A program made the position numbers and the translations under genes. A stretch of 64,000 nucleotides of DNA, taken from positions 106,161 to 170,160 of the forward strand of contig NZ_NDYP01000009.1 of NCBI RefSeq assembly GCF_002165775.1, given 5' to 3'. The notes under the pieces were generated by a model. That model made no database searches, was not told the DNA's origin, and saw nothing but the letters and a program-made list of their open reading frames with translations. Positions 18,544 through 25,635 of this stretch are shown here, one piece after another; the first letter of the stretch is position 1; each line of letters opens with the position of its first letter. The DNA is from Campylobacter concisus (GTDB taxonomy: Bacteria > Campylobacterota > Campylobacteria > Campylobacterales > Campylobacteraceae).

Positions 18544-19143
18544 ATGGACTTCTTACTCTTTTTCGCCACGCTTGCTCCTATCTCGCTAATGCCGGGCATC
18601 AATATGACCTATGCGATGAGTATCGGTATGAGCTTTGGCTATAAGCACTCGCTTATTATGATGACCGGACAGCTTCTTTCGCTTGCTTTCGTGGCGTTTT
18701 GCTGTATGCTTGGCGTGGGCGCGGTGCTTCATCATTTTGAGTACGCATTTAAGGCGCTAAACATCATCGCAGGGCTTTATATGCTCTATCTTGGCGCGAT
18801 GCTTCTTTTTGGCAAGGGCGAGCTTAGCATAACAAACGTCTCAAATTTACCAAGCAAAAAGCAGATGTTTATAAACGGCCTCATCGTTTGCTTCACAAAT
18901 CCAAAGGCATGGATATTTTTCTCGGCTTTACTGCCTACATTTTTGGATAAAGACGATCCCTTTAGTCTAACTCGTATGTGCGTGATCGCGGCAACGCTCG
19001 TTTTCATCGAGTTTTGCTCGCTAAATATCTACGCGCTTGGCGGAGCTATGCTAAAGAAATTTTTACAAACGCACCTAAGGCTGCTTGAAATTTGCACCGC
19101 CATTATCGTTTGCACGATCGGCGTACTTTTACTTTTTAGATAA
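18544..19143 (+). CDS. LysE/RhtB-family amino acid exporter
   Basis: A 199-residue inner-membrane protein with six helices and the family start LAPISLMPGINMTYAMSIGMSFGYKHSL. The central loop and FINGLIVCFTNPKAWIFFSALLPTF are also typical. Members export lysine, homoserine, threonine or related compounds; the substrate cannot be read from sequence. Codon choice is moderately richer in CG-containing codons than in the genes on the left, the first sign of the atypical block to the right. No ribosome site is strong: only AAGG is seen at a short distance. Confidence 0.85.
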   Translation: MDFLLFFATLAPISLMPGINMTYAMSIGMSFGYKHSLIMMTGQLLSLAFVAFCCMLGVGAVLHHFEYAFKALNIIAGLYMLYLGAMLLFGKGELSITNVSNLPSKKQMFINGLIVCFTNPKAWIFFSALLPTFLDKDDPFSLTRMCVIAATLVFIEFCSLNIYALGGAMLKKFLQTHLRLLEICTAIIVCTIGVLLLFR

Positions 19144-19217
19144 ATTTAGCCTCTTTTTATATAGCTTGGCTAAAATTTGCCCGGTTTGCGCTACATTTTT
19201 GGCAAAAGGAGAAAAAG

Positions 19218-19577
19218 ATGAAAAAATTTCTATTTATACTTACAAATCAACCATACAACGGTACCGACAATGCTTACAACGCATTAAGGCTAGCTAAAAC
19301 GCTAAAAGAAAAAGGCGAAGAGGTTAGAATTTTTCTAATGAACGACGCGGTCGATCTTGCGCGAAATAGCACCAAAAAGCCGGAAAACTACGACGTAGAT
19401 CTAGTAGCGATGTTAAAAGAGCTTTACGCTAGCGGCGCTATGCTAAAGGTTTGCGGTAGCTGCCAAACGAGATGCGGTTTGCATGCGGGAGAGCCTTATT
19501 TCGAGGCTGAGGTGAAAGGCAGCATGGATATCTTGTCCGAGTGGGTTAGGCAGTGCGATCAAGTGATGACGTTTTAG
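19218..19577 (+). CDS. DsrE-family sulfur-relay-like protein
   Basis: A 119-residue cytoplasmic protein of the DsrE/YchN fold: N-terminal strand FLFILTNQPYNGTDNAYNALRLAKTLK, then VRIFLMNDAVDLAR, and a C-terminal cysteine segment KVCGSCQTRCGL. The cluster of three cysteines near residues 78-86 suits a persulfide carrier. In this family such proteins pass sulfur during tRNA thiolation or sulfur oxidation, but many are uncharacterised. The ribosome site AAAGGAGAAAAAG is strong. The DUF4299 gene follows 19 bases later and may be cotranscribed. Confidence 0.8.
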   Translation: MKKFLFILTNQPYNGTDNAYNALRLAKTLKEKGEEVRIFLMNDAVDLARNSTKKPENYDVDLVAMLKELYASGAMLKVCGSCQTRCGLHAGEPYFEAEVKGSMDILSEWVRQCDQVMTF

Positions 19578-19596
19578 AGTAGGCGAAAGAGAATTT

Positions 19597-20493
19597 ATGA
19601 GCGTAACATTTAAGGTGAAAAATAAAAAGAAGCTTTTGGGCGGATATGAAAAGGCGCTAAGCGAGCGTAAAATTTCAGAGTTTATAGAGGGATTTTGCTT
19701 TTTTAATGGTCAAAACGACGAGCCGAGCGAGCTTTCGCTAAACGAAAACGTGATGATTGCTGGCGTATGGCAAAAGAGCGCTCGCGGCTTTGAACTAAAC
19801 TATGAAGACGGCAAATATATCGTTCGAGTATGCACTCCAAGCGGCATTGGTGACTGGCAGATCGCGCTTGAACTACTCTCAAAGCTCTCAGCTCAAACTG
19901 GCTCGAAAATAGAGTGTGACAACGAGGAAATTTACGATGAAAAGCAAATTTTAAAATTTGACTACGAGGCCGACATAATGTGGGGACTCGAAGCTCTAAA
20001 GGATGCAAAAGAGGAAAATCAAACGCTTCATATCTATGGCGTGGAGCGCGACGTGGCGTTTGACGCGGTTATGATAGATGAAATTTTTGCAAGTGCTAGC
20101 CCTGCGGCTAAATTTGATGAGATGATGAGGCAGGTGCAGTATCTTGACGCTTATAGCGCAAGAGAGAATTTATACGAAGATAAAAACGGGAATGAAATTT
20201 TTGGCGCGTATACGCTTAGCGAAAATTTACCGACTATCTTGCCTTACGCTCCATCCCCTTCGTGGCAAGCGCAAGAAGTTCTAGGAGGGCGCAAGGTCTC
20301 GCGCTGGATACTTACGCTAGTCGTCGGCGTAGACGATAGGGATGCGCACGTGCTTGGCGAATGCGAATACAACGCTTTTATGAAAAATTTACCAAAAGAA
20401 AAATACCGATTCATCGATGCGGCAAATGTGCTAGTTGAGCCGCTTAGCGAAGAAGAGATGATGGAAATTTTTAAAAAGGCAAATGAAGCTTAG
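19597..20493 (+). CDS. DUF4299-like protein of unknown function
   Basis: A 298-residue soluble protein without signal peptide or membrane helix. It opens MSVTFKVKNKKKLLGGYEKALSERKISEF, which I associate with the DUF4299 family, and contains acidic and aromatic stretches but no recognised catalytic motif. A helical segment VSRWILTLVVGVDDRDAHVLG lies near residue 235. It is 19 bases downstream of the DsrE-like gene. The family name is recalled rather than tested, and the function is unknown. Confidence 0.65.
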   Translation: MSVTFKVKNKKKLLGGYEKALSERKISEFIEGFCFFNGQNDEPSELSLNENVMIAGVWQKSARGFELNYEDGKYIVRVCTPSGIGDWQIALELLSKLSAQTGSKIECDNEEIYDEKQILKFDYEADIMWGLEALKDAKEENQTLHIYGVERDVAFDAVMIDEIFASASPAAKFDEMMRQVQYLDAYSARENLYEDKNGNEIFGAYTLSENLPTILPYAPSPSWQAQEVLGGRKVSRWILTLVVGVDDRDAHVLGECEYNAFMKNLPKEKYRFIDAANVLVEPLSEEEMMEIFKKANEA

Positions 20494-20684
20494 GTTTAAA
20501 TTTGATAAACCGCCCGGAAATGAAAATTCGCCTCAGGCTTGCTTAAAAATTTAAGTCGGTTTTAAGTGCGGATTTAAACTCGTAAAAGATAGAATTTTAC
20601 TGGTATTGTCGCTTTTTGGGCTAAATTAGGCGAAATTTTAACCTAAATTAATCTAGGCTTTGCGTGATTTGAAAAAGGATAAAA

Positions 20685-21536
20685 GTGAAAATTTTTAAAG
20701 CTATTTTAGTGGCGGCATCCGCTGTTTGCTATCTAAACTCGGCCATTTTACCGCAAAGCGACTGGAGTAAAAAGGATCTAAAAGGCGAGGTTAAAAGCAT
20801 GACGGCTACGGAGTACGAATACTCCATAGACGGCTCGGGCGCGCTAGAAAATACGCGCGTGAAGCGGACGGAGTTTAACGAAAACGGCTATATACTGCAA
20901 GAAACCGAGCATATAAACGGCGTACCAAATAGCTCGGTTTTGTTTGAGTACGGCAAAGACGGGCTAATCCGCAAAAAATATCAAGATAGCGCCGTTTATC
21001 TCTACGAATACGAATTTGACGGCGAAAATTTAGTCGAGACGGCCAAAGAGCAGTATATCGAGGATAAATTTTACCCGCGCACGGAGAAAACTACTTACGG
21101 CAAGGACGGCAAAATGATCGCTCGGGCTGTGTATTCGGGCAGGGAACTAGTGATAGACGATAGCTACGTCTACGACGAAAAGGGCGTTTTAACGCGGATA
21201 GAAGATAATATGGAGCCGCGGCACGGCATAGAGATAAGCTTCGAGCGCAAGCCAAACGGCGAATACGAAAAAATCACGCAAACTCCGAACTCAAAATGGG
21301 TTTATTACTACGCCGCAAACGGCGACGAGATGGAGTATACGTCGGTAAATTACTTCGGCTCTGAGGCAAAAATCGGGCAAATCTTGCAGTTTAAGGATAT
21401 AAGCAGGGATGAGCGGGGAAATTTGACGCATAAAACCTCGGTCAAATTTAAGCCAGCGGACAAATACTACGAAAACGGCGACATAACGGAAATCGGCCTA
21501 TATAAAAAGCTGGAAATCAGCTACGAATACTACTAA
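20685..21536 (+). CDS. Secreted YD-repeat-like protein of unknown function
   Basis: A 283-residue protein starting with GTG, eight bases after AAAGGA, with a signal peptide ending near CYLNSA (1-19). The mature part is built of short beta-rich units with recurring patterns such as FNENGYILQET, FEYGKDGLIRKKY, TTYGKDGKMIARA and YVYDEKGVLTRI. This looks like degenerate RHS/YD-type repeats. Such repeats make beta-sheet shells or wall-binding structures; here no toxin or other C-terminal domain is attached. It stands alone, and codon choice is rich in CCG and CG-containing codons. Periplasmic or secreted location is likely. Confidence 0.65.
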   Translation: MKIFKAILVAASAVCYLNSAILPQSDWSKKDLKGEVKSMTATEYEYSIDGSGALENTRVKRTEFNENGYILQETEHINGVPNSSVLFEYGKDGLIRKKYQDSAVYLYEYEFDGENLVETAKEQYIEDKFYPRTEKTTYGKDGKMIARAVYSGRELVIDDSYVYDEKGVLTRIEDNMEPRHGIEISFERKPNGEYEKITQTPNSKWVYYYAANGDEMEYTSVNYFGSEAKIGQILQFKDISRDERGNLTHKTSVKFKPADKYYENGDITEIGLYKKLEISYEYY

Positions 21537-21556
21537 AGTAAATTTTTGAGCTAAGG

Positions 21557-22516
21557 CTATTTTTCTGAAAAAATTTCGCCGTTTACTATAGATTTAACCG
21601 TTAAAAACCCGACCATCAAAATCGAAGCGACTAGAGCCGCAAAAGCGCCGACTCCTAAAACTAAATAAAAATCGCTTTGCGTAATTTCGTAAGCTTTTAA
21701 AAACGCTATGGAGCTAGCGGCCGTCGGGAAGGTAAAAGCCCACCACGATAGGGCGAATTTGAGTTTAATAAATCTTTTATACGAAAAAAGTATAAGCGCC
21801 ACGAAAAATACGTTTATATTAAGCAGTATCGCCGCAAAAGCATCGAATTGCTCGGTTAATTTTACGTATCCCAAAAACGCCATAGCCGGCGGCGCTAGCG
21901 TAATGACTAGCGTCGGGACGAATTTGTCGGCTAACTTATCGCAAAAAACTAGCCTGTAAAATATAACAGCGAATAAAATAATCCAGAAAAATAGCCCCAA
22001 ACTAAAATAATACCAGATCGCTTGAGATTTTTCGGCTATGATCGGAATTAACAAGTTACCCACTACCGGGATAAACCATGCCGGATTTAGCATCGCGATA
22101 TCGAATTTTTCGTCGATCCAAAAAGAAATGACATAAAGCGTAAAAATCGTTTGCAAGCCTAAAGCCGCGTAAAAAAGCGAGTAGTATAATCGCGGCGCGT
22201 CTTTGTAGGCTAGAGCTAAAAGAAAAAGCGAGATGATAAATCCGCCGAAAAAATTTATCTTTATGGGATGCAAAAATTCGGCCTTTACCTCTTCTTTAAA
22301 TTTTAAAATCTTAAAGAGGTAAAACGCCAAAAGTAGGCAAAATACCGTGCAGTCTAGCGCTCTAAGCACCGAGAATATCTCGCCCGGCAAATCAAATATC
22401 TCGCTTAGTTTCTTATAAGCCGCGCAAAGCCCTCCAAGCCCCATAGTACCGGCAAAAAGCATAATCGGCAGCGATTTTATTTTGCTTTGCGGGTCGTTTT
22501 TCTTAACGTCGTGCAT
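21557..22516 (-). CDS. TDT/SLAC1-family anion channel or exporter
   Basis: A 319-residue protein with about ten membrane helices. Family landmarks are MLFAGTMGLGGLCAAY near the start, NPAWFIPVVGNLLIP in the middle and LSWWAFTFPTAASSIAFLK toward the end, as in TehA/SLAC1. The family passes small anions, and fungal members export sulfite. It is divergent from the Crp/Fnr gene across an 83-base gap that holds a palindrome. With the SQR homologue nearby, a sulfur-oxyanion substrate is possible but unproven. Codon choice is strongly CG-rich compared with the left part of the window. Confidence 0.8.
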   Translation of the reverse strand: MHDVKKNDPQSKIKSLPIMLFAGTMGLGGLCAAYKKLSEIFDLPGEIFSVLRALDCTVFCLLLAFYLFKILKFKEEVKAEFLHPIKINFFGGFIISLFLLALAYKDAPRLYYSLFYAALGLQTIFTLYVISFWIDEKFDIAMLNPAWFIPVVGNLLIPIIAEKSQAIWYYFSLGLFFWIILFAVIFYRLVFCDKLADKFVPTLVITLAPPAMAFLGYVKLTEQFDAFAAILLNINVFFVALILFSYKRFIKLKFALSWWAFTFPTAASSIAFLKAYEITQSDFYLVLGVGAFAALVASILMVGFLTVKSIVNGEIFSEK

Positions 22517-22555
22517 TGTTTTTCTTTTCGTATTAAATTTTTATGCAATATTACC

Positions 22556-22561
22556 TATAAT
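22556..22561 (+). promoter_or_regulatory. -10 box of the Crp/Fnr regulator gene
   Basis: TATAAT preceded by TTACC lies 39 bases before the regulator's ATG at 22600. The palindrome at 22576-22588 falls just downstream, near the expected transcription start. Confidence 0.55.
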
Positions 22562-22575
22562 GAGGTTAAATTTTT

Positions 22576-22588
22576 GTAACGAAGTCAC
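22576..22588. promoter_or_regulatory. Candidate operator (gtaac-N3-gtcac)
   Basis: The half-sites GTAAC and GTCAC are separated by three bases. This differs by one base from the perfect palindrome at 23260-23272. It lies about 15 bases after the -10 box of the regulator gene, a position suited to autorepression. The assignment rests on similarity of the two sites only. Confidence 0.45.
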
Positions 22589-22599
22589 GAAAGGGCAAA

Positions 22600-23244
22600 A
22601 TGCTAAGCGAAGAGTTAAAAGAAATTTTGCGCGAGAGATTTACGAATAATTTCGATCTAGCAAGCGAGGATCTAAATGCGATCTTTGCTAACGCGTATCT
22701 AAAAACCGTAAAAAAGGGCGATATATTTTACTCCGGAAACGATTGCTTCGGATTTATCCTTATACTAAAAGGCGTTTTAAGGGCGTTCGTGTCGTCTAGC
22801 GCAAAGGAAATAACGATATTTAGACTAACTAAAGACGAGAGTTGCGTGCTGTGCGATACATGTTCTATAAATTCGCTAGAAAATAAAGTAAGCGTCGAAA
22901 TTGAGCAAGATAGCGAGATTATCGTTATTCCGGCGCGAATTTACAAGCCTCTTAAAGAAAAATATCCGAGCATTTTAAATTTTACTCTAAAAATCGTAGC
23001 CGATCGGTTTGCTAGAACCATAAACGTTATGGAACAGGCTTTGTTTTTGCCACTTTCGGCGCGGATTATGAATTTTTTATCTCAAAGCATCGAAAATCTA
23101 AACGAAAATTTTATAAAAATAACTCACGAAGAGCTGGCGAATCATCTAGGAAGCGCTAGAGAAGCGGTATCTAGGGTGCTAAAAGAGCTTGAGAGAAGCG
23201 GGCAAATAACGCAAAGCCGCGGCGAAATAAGGCTAGTTTCTTAA
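22600..23244 (+). CDS. Crp/Fnr-family transcriptional regulator with CX2CX2C cluster
   Basis: A 214-residue regulator with an N-terminal cyclic-nucleotide-binding-type beta barrel (about 20-115), a dimer helix (about 120-150) and a C-terminal winged helix with recognition helix HLGSAREAVSRVLKELERSG (about 180-200). Cys82, Cys85 and Cys88 form a CX2CX2C cluster in the sensor barrel, with Cys49 nearby. The N-terminal Fnr cysteine set is absent, so this is not a classical oxygen-sensing Fnr. Thiol, persulfide or metal sensing is possible. It is divergent from the SLAC1-type channel and followed by the SQR gene. Confidence 0.88.
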   Translation: MLSEELKEILRERFTNNFDLASEDLNAIFANAYLKTVKKGDIFYSGNDCFGFILILKGVLRAFVSSSAKEITIFRLTKDESCVLCDTCSINSLENKVSVEIEQDSEIIVIPARIYKPLKEKYPSILNFTLKIVADRFARTINVMEQALFLPLSARIMNFLSQSIENLNENFIKITHEELANHLGSAREAVSRVLKELERSGQITQSRGEIRLVS

Positions 23245-23259
23245 AATTCTCGTTTTAAG

Positions 23260-23272
23260 GTAACATTGTTAC
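23260..23272. promoter_or_regulatory. Perfect 13-base palindrome, candidate Crp/Fnr-type operator
   Basis: The sequence gtaacattgttac is a perfect inverted repeat around a central T. It lies between the regulator gene and the SQR gene. If TAGCAT at 23295-23300 is the -10 box, the palindrome is centred about 41 bases before transcription start, the class II activator position. The promoter assignment is inference. Confidence 0.5.
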
Positions 23273-23328
23273 GGATAGGGCGGCCTTTTTTAGGTAGCAT
23301 TTCATAAACTCGTTTTAAAGGAGAATTT

Positions 23329-24666
23329 ATGAAAGGACTGCAAAGAAGAGACGTTTTAAAGCTAATGGGGGCCGCGGGACTAGCCGCGAGTATGAGCGGT
23401 TGCTCGGTAACGGGCGGCGAAAACGACGATATAAATTCTAAAATCGTCATAATGGGCGCGGGACTTAGCGGTATCGCGTTGGCGGCTAAACTTAGAAGAG
23501 ATATGCCTAACGCCAAGGTAATTCTCGTGGATAAAGACGAGAAATTTTACTACCAGCCGGGCTTTACGCTAATCGCTGTCGGAATTTACGAAGCTAGCGA
23601 CGTCGTTTACGAAAAAGCGGATTATATCCCGCAAGGAACCGAGTGGATACGCAAAAACGTATCTGAGATAAAGCCGGAAGCCAATCTGCTCGTCTTAGAC
23701 GACGGGAGCGAGCTGGGGTATGATTATCTAATCGTAGCAAGCGGCGTGGAATACGACTTTGAAGCCGTTAAGGGGTTAAGCTTAGAGGATATTAACGATA
23801 CGAGCGGCAATATATCCTCCGTCTACACTCTACAAGGCGCCGTAAAAAGCAACGAGCTGATGAAAAAATTCTCTCAAAACGGCGGCGCAGCGGTATTTTG
23901 CGATCAAAAAACCCCGATGAAATGCAGCGGCGCCAATAAAAAAGTAACATGCATGAGCGAAGATAGGCTGAGGTTGGCCGGCAACCGCGATAAAGGCAGC
24001 GTTAATCTTTACGTCGGCGGCGGTAAGCTTTTCGGCGATCCGACTTATGCCGCGGCGATGACTCAAATAATGATAAAAAGAAAGATAAAATTTAATCTTC
24101 GCCACCAAATCGTAGCCGTCGATAAAAGCTCAAATACCGCCACTTTCGAGTTTTGGACGGCGTATAGGCAAAACGGCGAAGATAAAATCGCGTCCGAGCT
24201 AATCGATGTAAAATACGACTGGCTTCACTTACCGCCTAAGCAAAAAGGAAGCGAAATTTTAGCTCACGCCGGCCTAACTAAAGAGGGCGACAAGCTAAAT
24301 TTCCTAGCCGTCGATAAATACAGCCTACAAAGTACAAAATTTAAAAATATATTCGGTATCGGCGATATTTGCGGATTTGCGGCCGGCAAAACGGGGGCTA
24401 GCGTTAGGAAAATGTATCCGATTTTAGCTAAAAATTTAGCCGATACGATAAAAGGACGAGAACCTAGCGAGAAATTTACCGGATATACGGCTTGCCCTTT
24501 TATCACCAAATACGGCAAGGCTATAATGGTAGAGTTCGACTGGGAGGGAACGGCTCCGACGTTAGAGTGCTTCGGCGCTACCAGGGAGAGCTATATGAGT
24601 TGGCTGGTTAAAATTTACGGATTTAAACCTATGGTTATGAACGGAATGCTAAAAGCTTTAGCTTAA
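23329..24666 (+). CDS. sqr: Tat-exported sulfide:quinone oxidoreductase homologue
   Basis: A 445-residue flavoprotein. The N terminus has a twin-arginine signal (QRRDVLKLMGAAGLAASMSGC) with Cys25 in a near-lipobox, so it may be a Tat lipoprotein on the periplasmic side. The FAD-binding motif VIMGAGLSGIALAAKLRRD follows. The SQR-type cysteine is in PMKCSGANKK near residue 198, with another at KVTCMSEDR, and the second FAD motif is FGIGDICGFAAGKTGASVRK. Relatives oxidise sulfide to polysulfur and reduce quinone; flavocytochrome c sulfide dehydrogenase is the alternative. AAAGGAG precedes the ATG, and two tiny DUF2892-like genes follow closely. Confidence 0.85.
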   Translation: MKGLQRRDVLKLMGAAGLAASMSGCSVTGGENDDINSKIVIMGAGLSGIALAAKLRRDMPNAKVILVDKDEKFYYQPGFTLIAVGIYEASDVVYEKADYIPQGTEWIRKNVSEIKPEANLLVLDDGSELGYDYLIVASGVEYDFEAVKGLSLEDINDTSGNISSVYTLQGAVKSNELMKKFSQNGGAAVFCDQKTPMKCSGANKKVTCMSEDRLRLAGNRDKGSVNLYVGGGKLFGDPTYAAAMTQIMIKRKIKFNLRHQIVAVDKSSNTATFEFWTAYRQNGEDKIASELIDVKYDWLHLPPKQKGSEILAHAGLTKEGDKLNFLAVDKYSLQSTKFKNIFGIGDICGFAAGKTGASVRKMYPILAKNLADTIKGREPSEKFTGYTACPFITKYGKAIMVEFDWEGTAPTLECFGATRESYMSWLVKIYGFKPMVMNGMLKALA

Positions 24667-24676
24667 AGGAGATAAA

Positions 24677-24838
24677 ATGAGCGTTTTAGATAAAACTATA
24701 CGTTTGATTATAGCGGCGATTTGGTTTTTTATTTTCGGATTTATTTGCGACTGCTGGTTGTGGACGGTCGGGCTAATTCCGCTTTTAACGGGATATTACG
24801 GCTACTGCCCGCTTTATAAAATTTTTAAGAAAAGGTAA
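24677..24838 (+). CDS. 53-residue DUF2892-like membrane protein (first copy)
   Basis: Starts at ATG 24677, six bases after AAAGGAG, ten bases behind the SQR stop. The peptide opens MSVLDKTIRLIIAAIW, has two hydrophobic helices around a Gly-Leu-Ile-Pro turn (VGLIPLLTGY), and ends YCPLYKIFKKR. This is the layout of the small DUF2892 domain found in rhodanese YgaP, where it forms the membrane part and pairs with sulfur enzymes. Cysteines at 24, 26 and 44 are notable. It is almost certainly cotranscribed with the SQR gene. Confidence 0.8.
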   Translation: MSVLDKTIRLIIAAIWFFIFGFICDCWLWTVGLIPLLTGYYGYCPLYKIFKKR

Positions 24839-24845
24839 AAATATT

Positions 24846-25028
24846 ATGGTAAGCGCGAAAAGTAGAATTATTAGGGTCGTACTAGGGCTAGTTTTTATGG
24901 CGGCAGTTTGGTATTTTTACGAGAGCTACTGGGCGTTAATCGGGTTAATCCCGATTATCGTCGGCGTTACGGGTTTTTGTCCTGCGTGTAAATTCTTAGG
25001 CAGGTGTTCTTTAAATTTAAAAAGATAA
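24846..25028 (+). CDS. 60-residue DUF2892-like membrane protein (second copy)
   Basis: Starts at ATG 24846, seven bases after the first copy and in another frame. The sequence has the same design: an N-terminal basic helix SRIIRVVLGLVFMAAVWYF, the GLIPIIVGVTGFCPAC turn and a basic end. Tail cysteines at FCPACKFLGRC resemble the CPxC of YgaP-type DUF2892 proteins. Two adjacent copies suggest tandem duplication and divergence, or a heterodimer. A terminator follows, closing the SQR operon. Confidence 0.8.
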   Translation: MVSAKSRIIRVVLGLVFMAAVWYFYESYWALIGLIPIIVGVTGFCPACKFLGRCSLNLKR

Positions 25029-25052
25029 AAAGGGCGTTTTAGCGCCCTTTGC
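25029..25052 (+). terminator. Terminator of the SQR operon
   Basis: The seven-base stem aagggcg/cgccctt has a six-base loop and begins at the stop codon of the second DUF2892-like gene. The T-run is short. Confidence 0.75.
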
Positions 25053-25152
25053 CTCGCTATTTAGCCGCTTAGACCGTAAATTTTATTCGCCGTTTGATGA
25101 ATTATTTAGCTACTTTTGGCTAAAATCTCGAAAATTTAAAAAAGGCGAAACG

Positions 25153-25632
25153 ATGAATAAAGTTTGGAAATTCGGCGACAATATCGATACCGATATAATT
25201 ATCGCCGCCAGATACTTAAATACTTCCGACGAAAATATCTTAGCAAAACATATAATGGAGGACGCCGATCCTAATTTTAGCTCCAAGATAGATAAGGGCG
25301 ACATTATCGTAGCGGGCGAAAATTTCGGCTGCGGTAGCTCTCGCGAGCACGCTCCTATCGCGCTTAAAGCCGCCGGTATAGGTGCGGTGATAGCTAAAAG
25401 CTATGCGAGAATTTTTTATAGAAATAGCTTTAATACGGGGCTTTTGATACTCGAGATCAAAGAAACGGACGAGATAAACGAGGGCGATGAGCTAAAAATA
25501 GACGTAGATAACGGCGCGGTCGCAAATCTAACCAGCGGCAAAGAGTATAAATTTAGCCCTATACCGCCGTTTATGCAAGAGCTTCTAAACGCCGGCGGAC
25601 TTATAGAATACGCAAAAGTAAAGTTGGATTAA
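25153..25632 (+). CDS. leuD: 3-isopropylmalate dehydratase small subunit
   Basis: A 159-residue aconitase swivel-domain protein with NIDTDIIIAARYLN near the start and the conserved loop ENFGCGSSREHAPIALKAAG (about 57-76). With LeuC it isomerises 2- to 3-isopropylmalate in leucine synthesis. It is the short archaeal/epsilon type. The large subunit leuC is not in this window. Codon choice is like the SQR block: its five prolines use CCT or CCG and never CCA, whereas leuB three bases downstream mostly uses CCA. This marks the right edge of the atypical block. Confidence 0.93.
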   Translation: MNKVWKFGDNIDTDIIIAARYLNTSDENILAKHIMEDADPNFSSKIDKGDIIVAGENFGCGSSREHAPIALKAAGIGAVIAKSYARIFYRNSFNTGLLILEIKETDEINEGDELKIDVDNGAVANLTSGKEYKFSPIPPFMQELLNAGGLIEYAKVKLD

Positions 25633-25635
25633 ATA

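Noticed and set aside
20494..20684. A gene in the gap before the YD-repeat-like protein
   Set aside because: No ORF with a ribosome site; only AT-rich DNA with short GC patches. No tRNA fold was recognised.
22517..22599. Classical Fnr or Crp box in the divergent promoter
   Set aside because: Neither TTGAT-N4-ATCAA nor TGTGA-N6-TCACA is found; the GTAAC-type palindrome is reported instead as a separate candidate.
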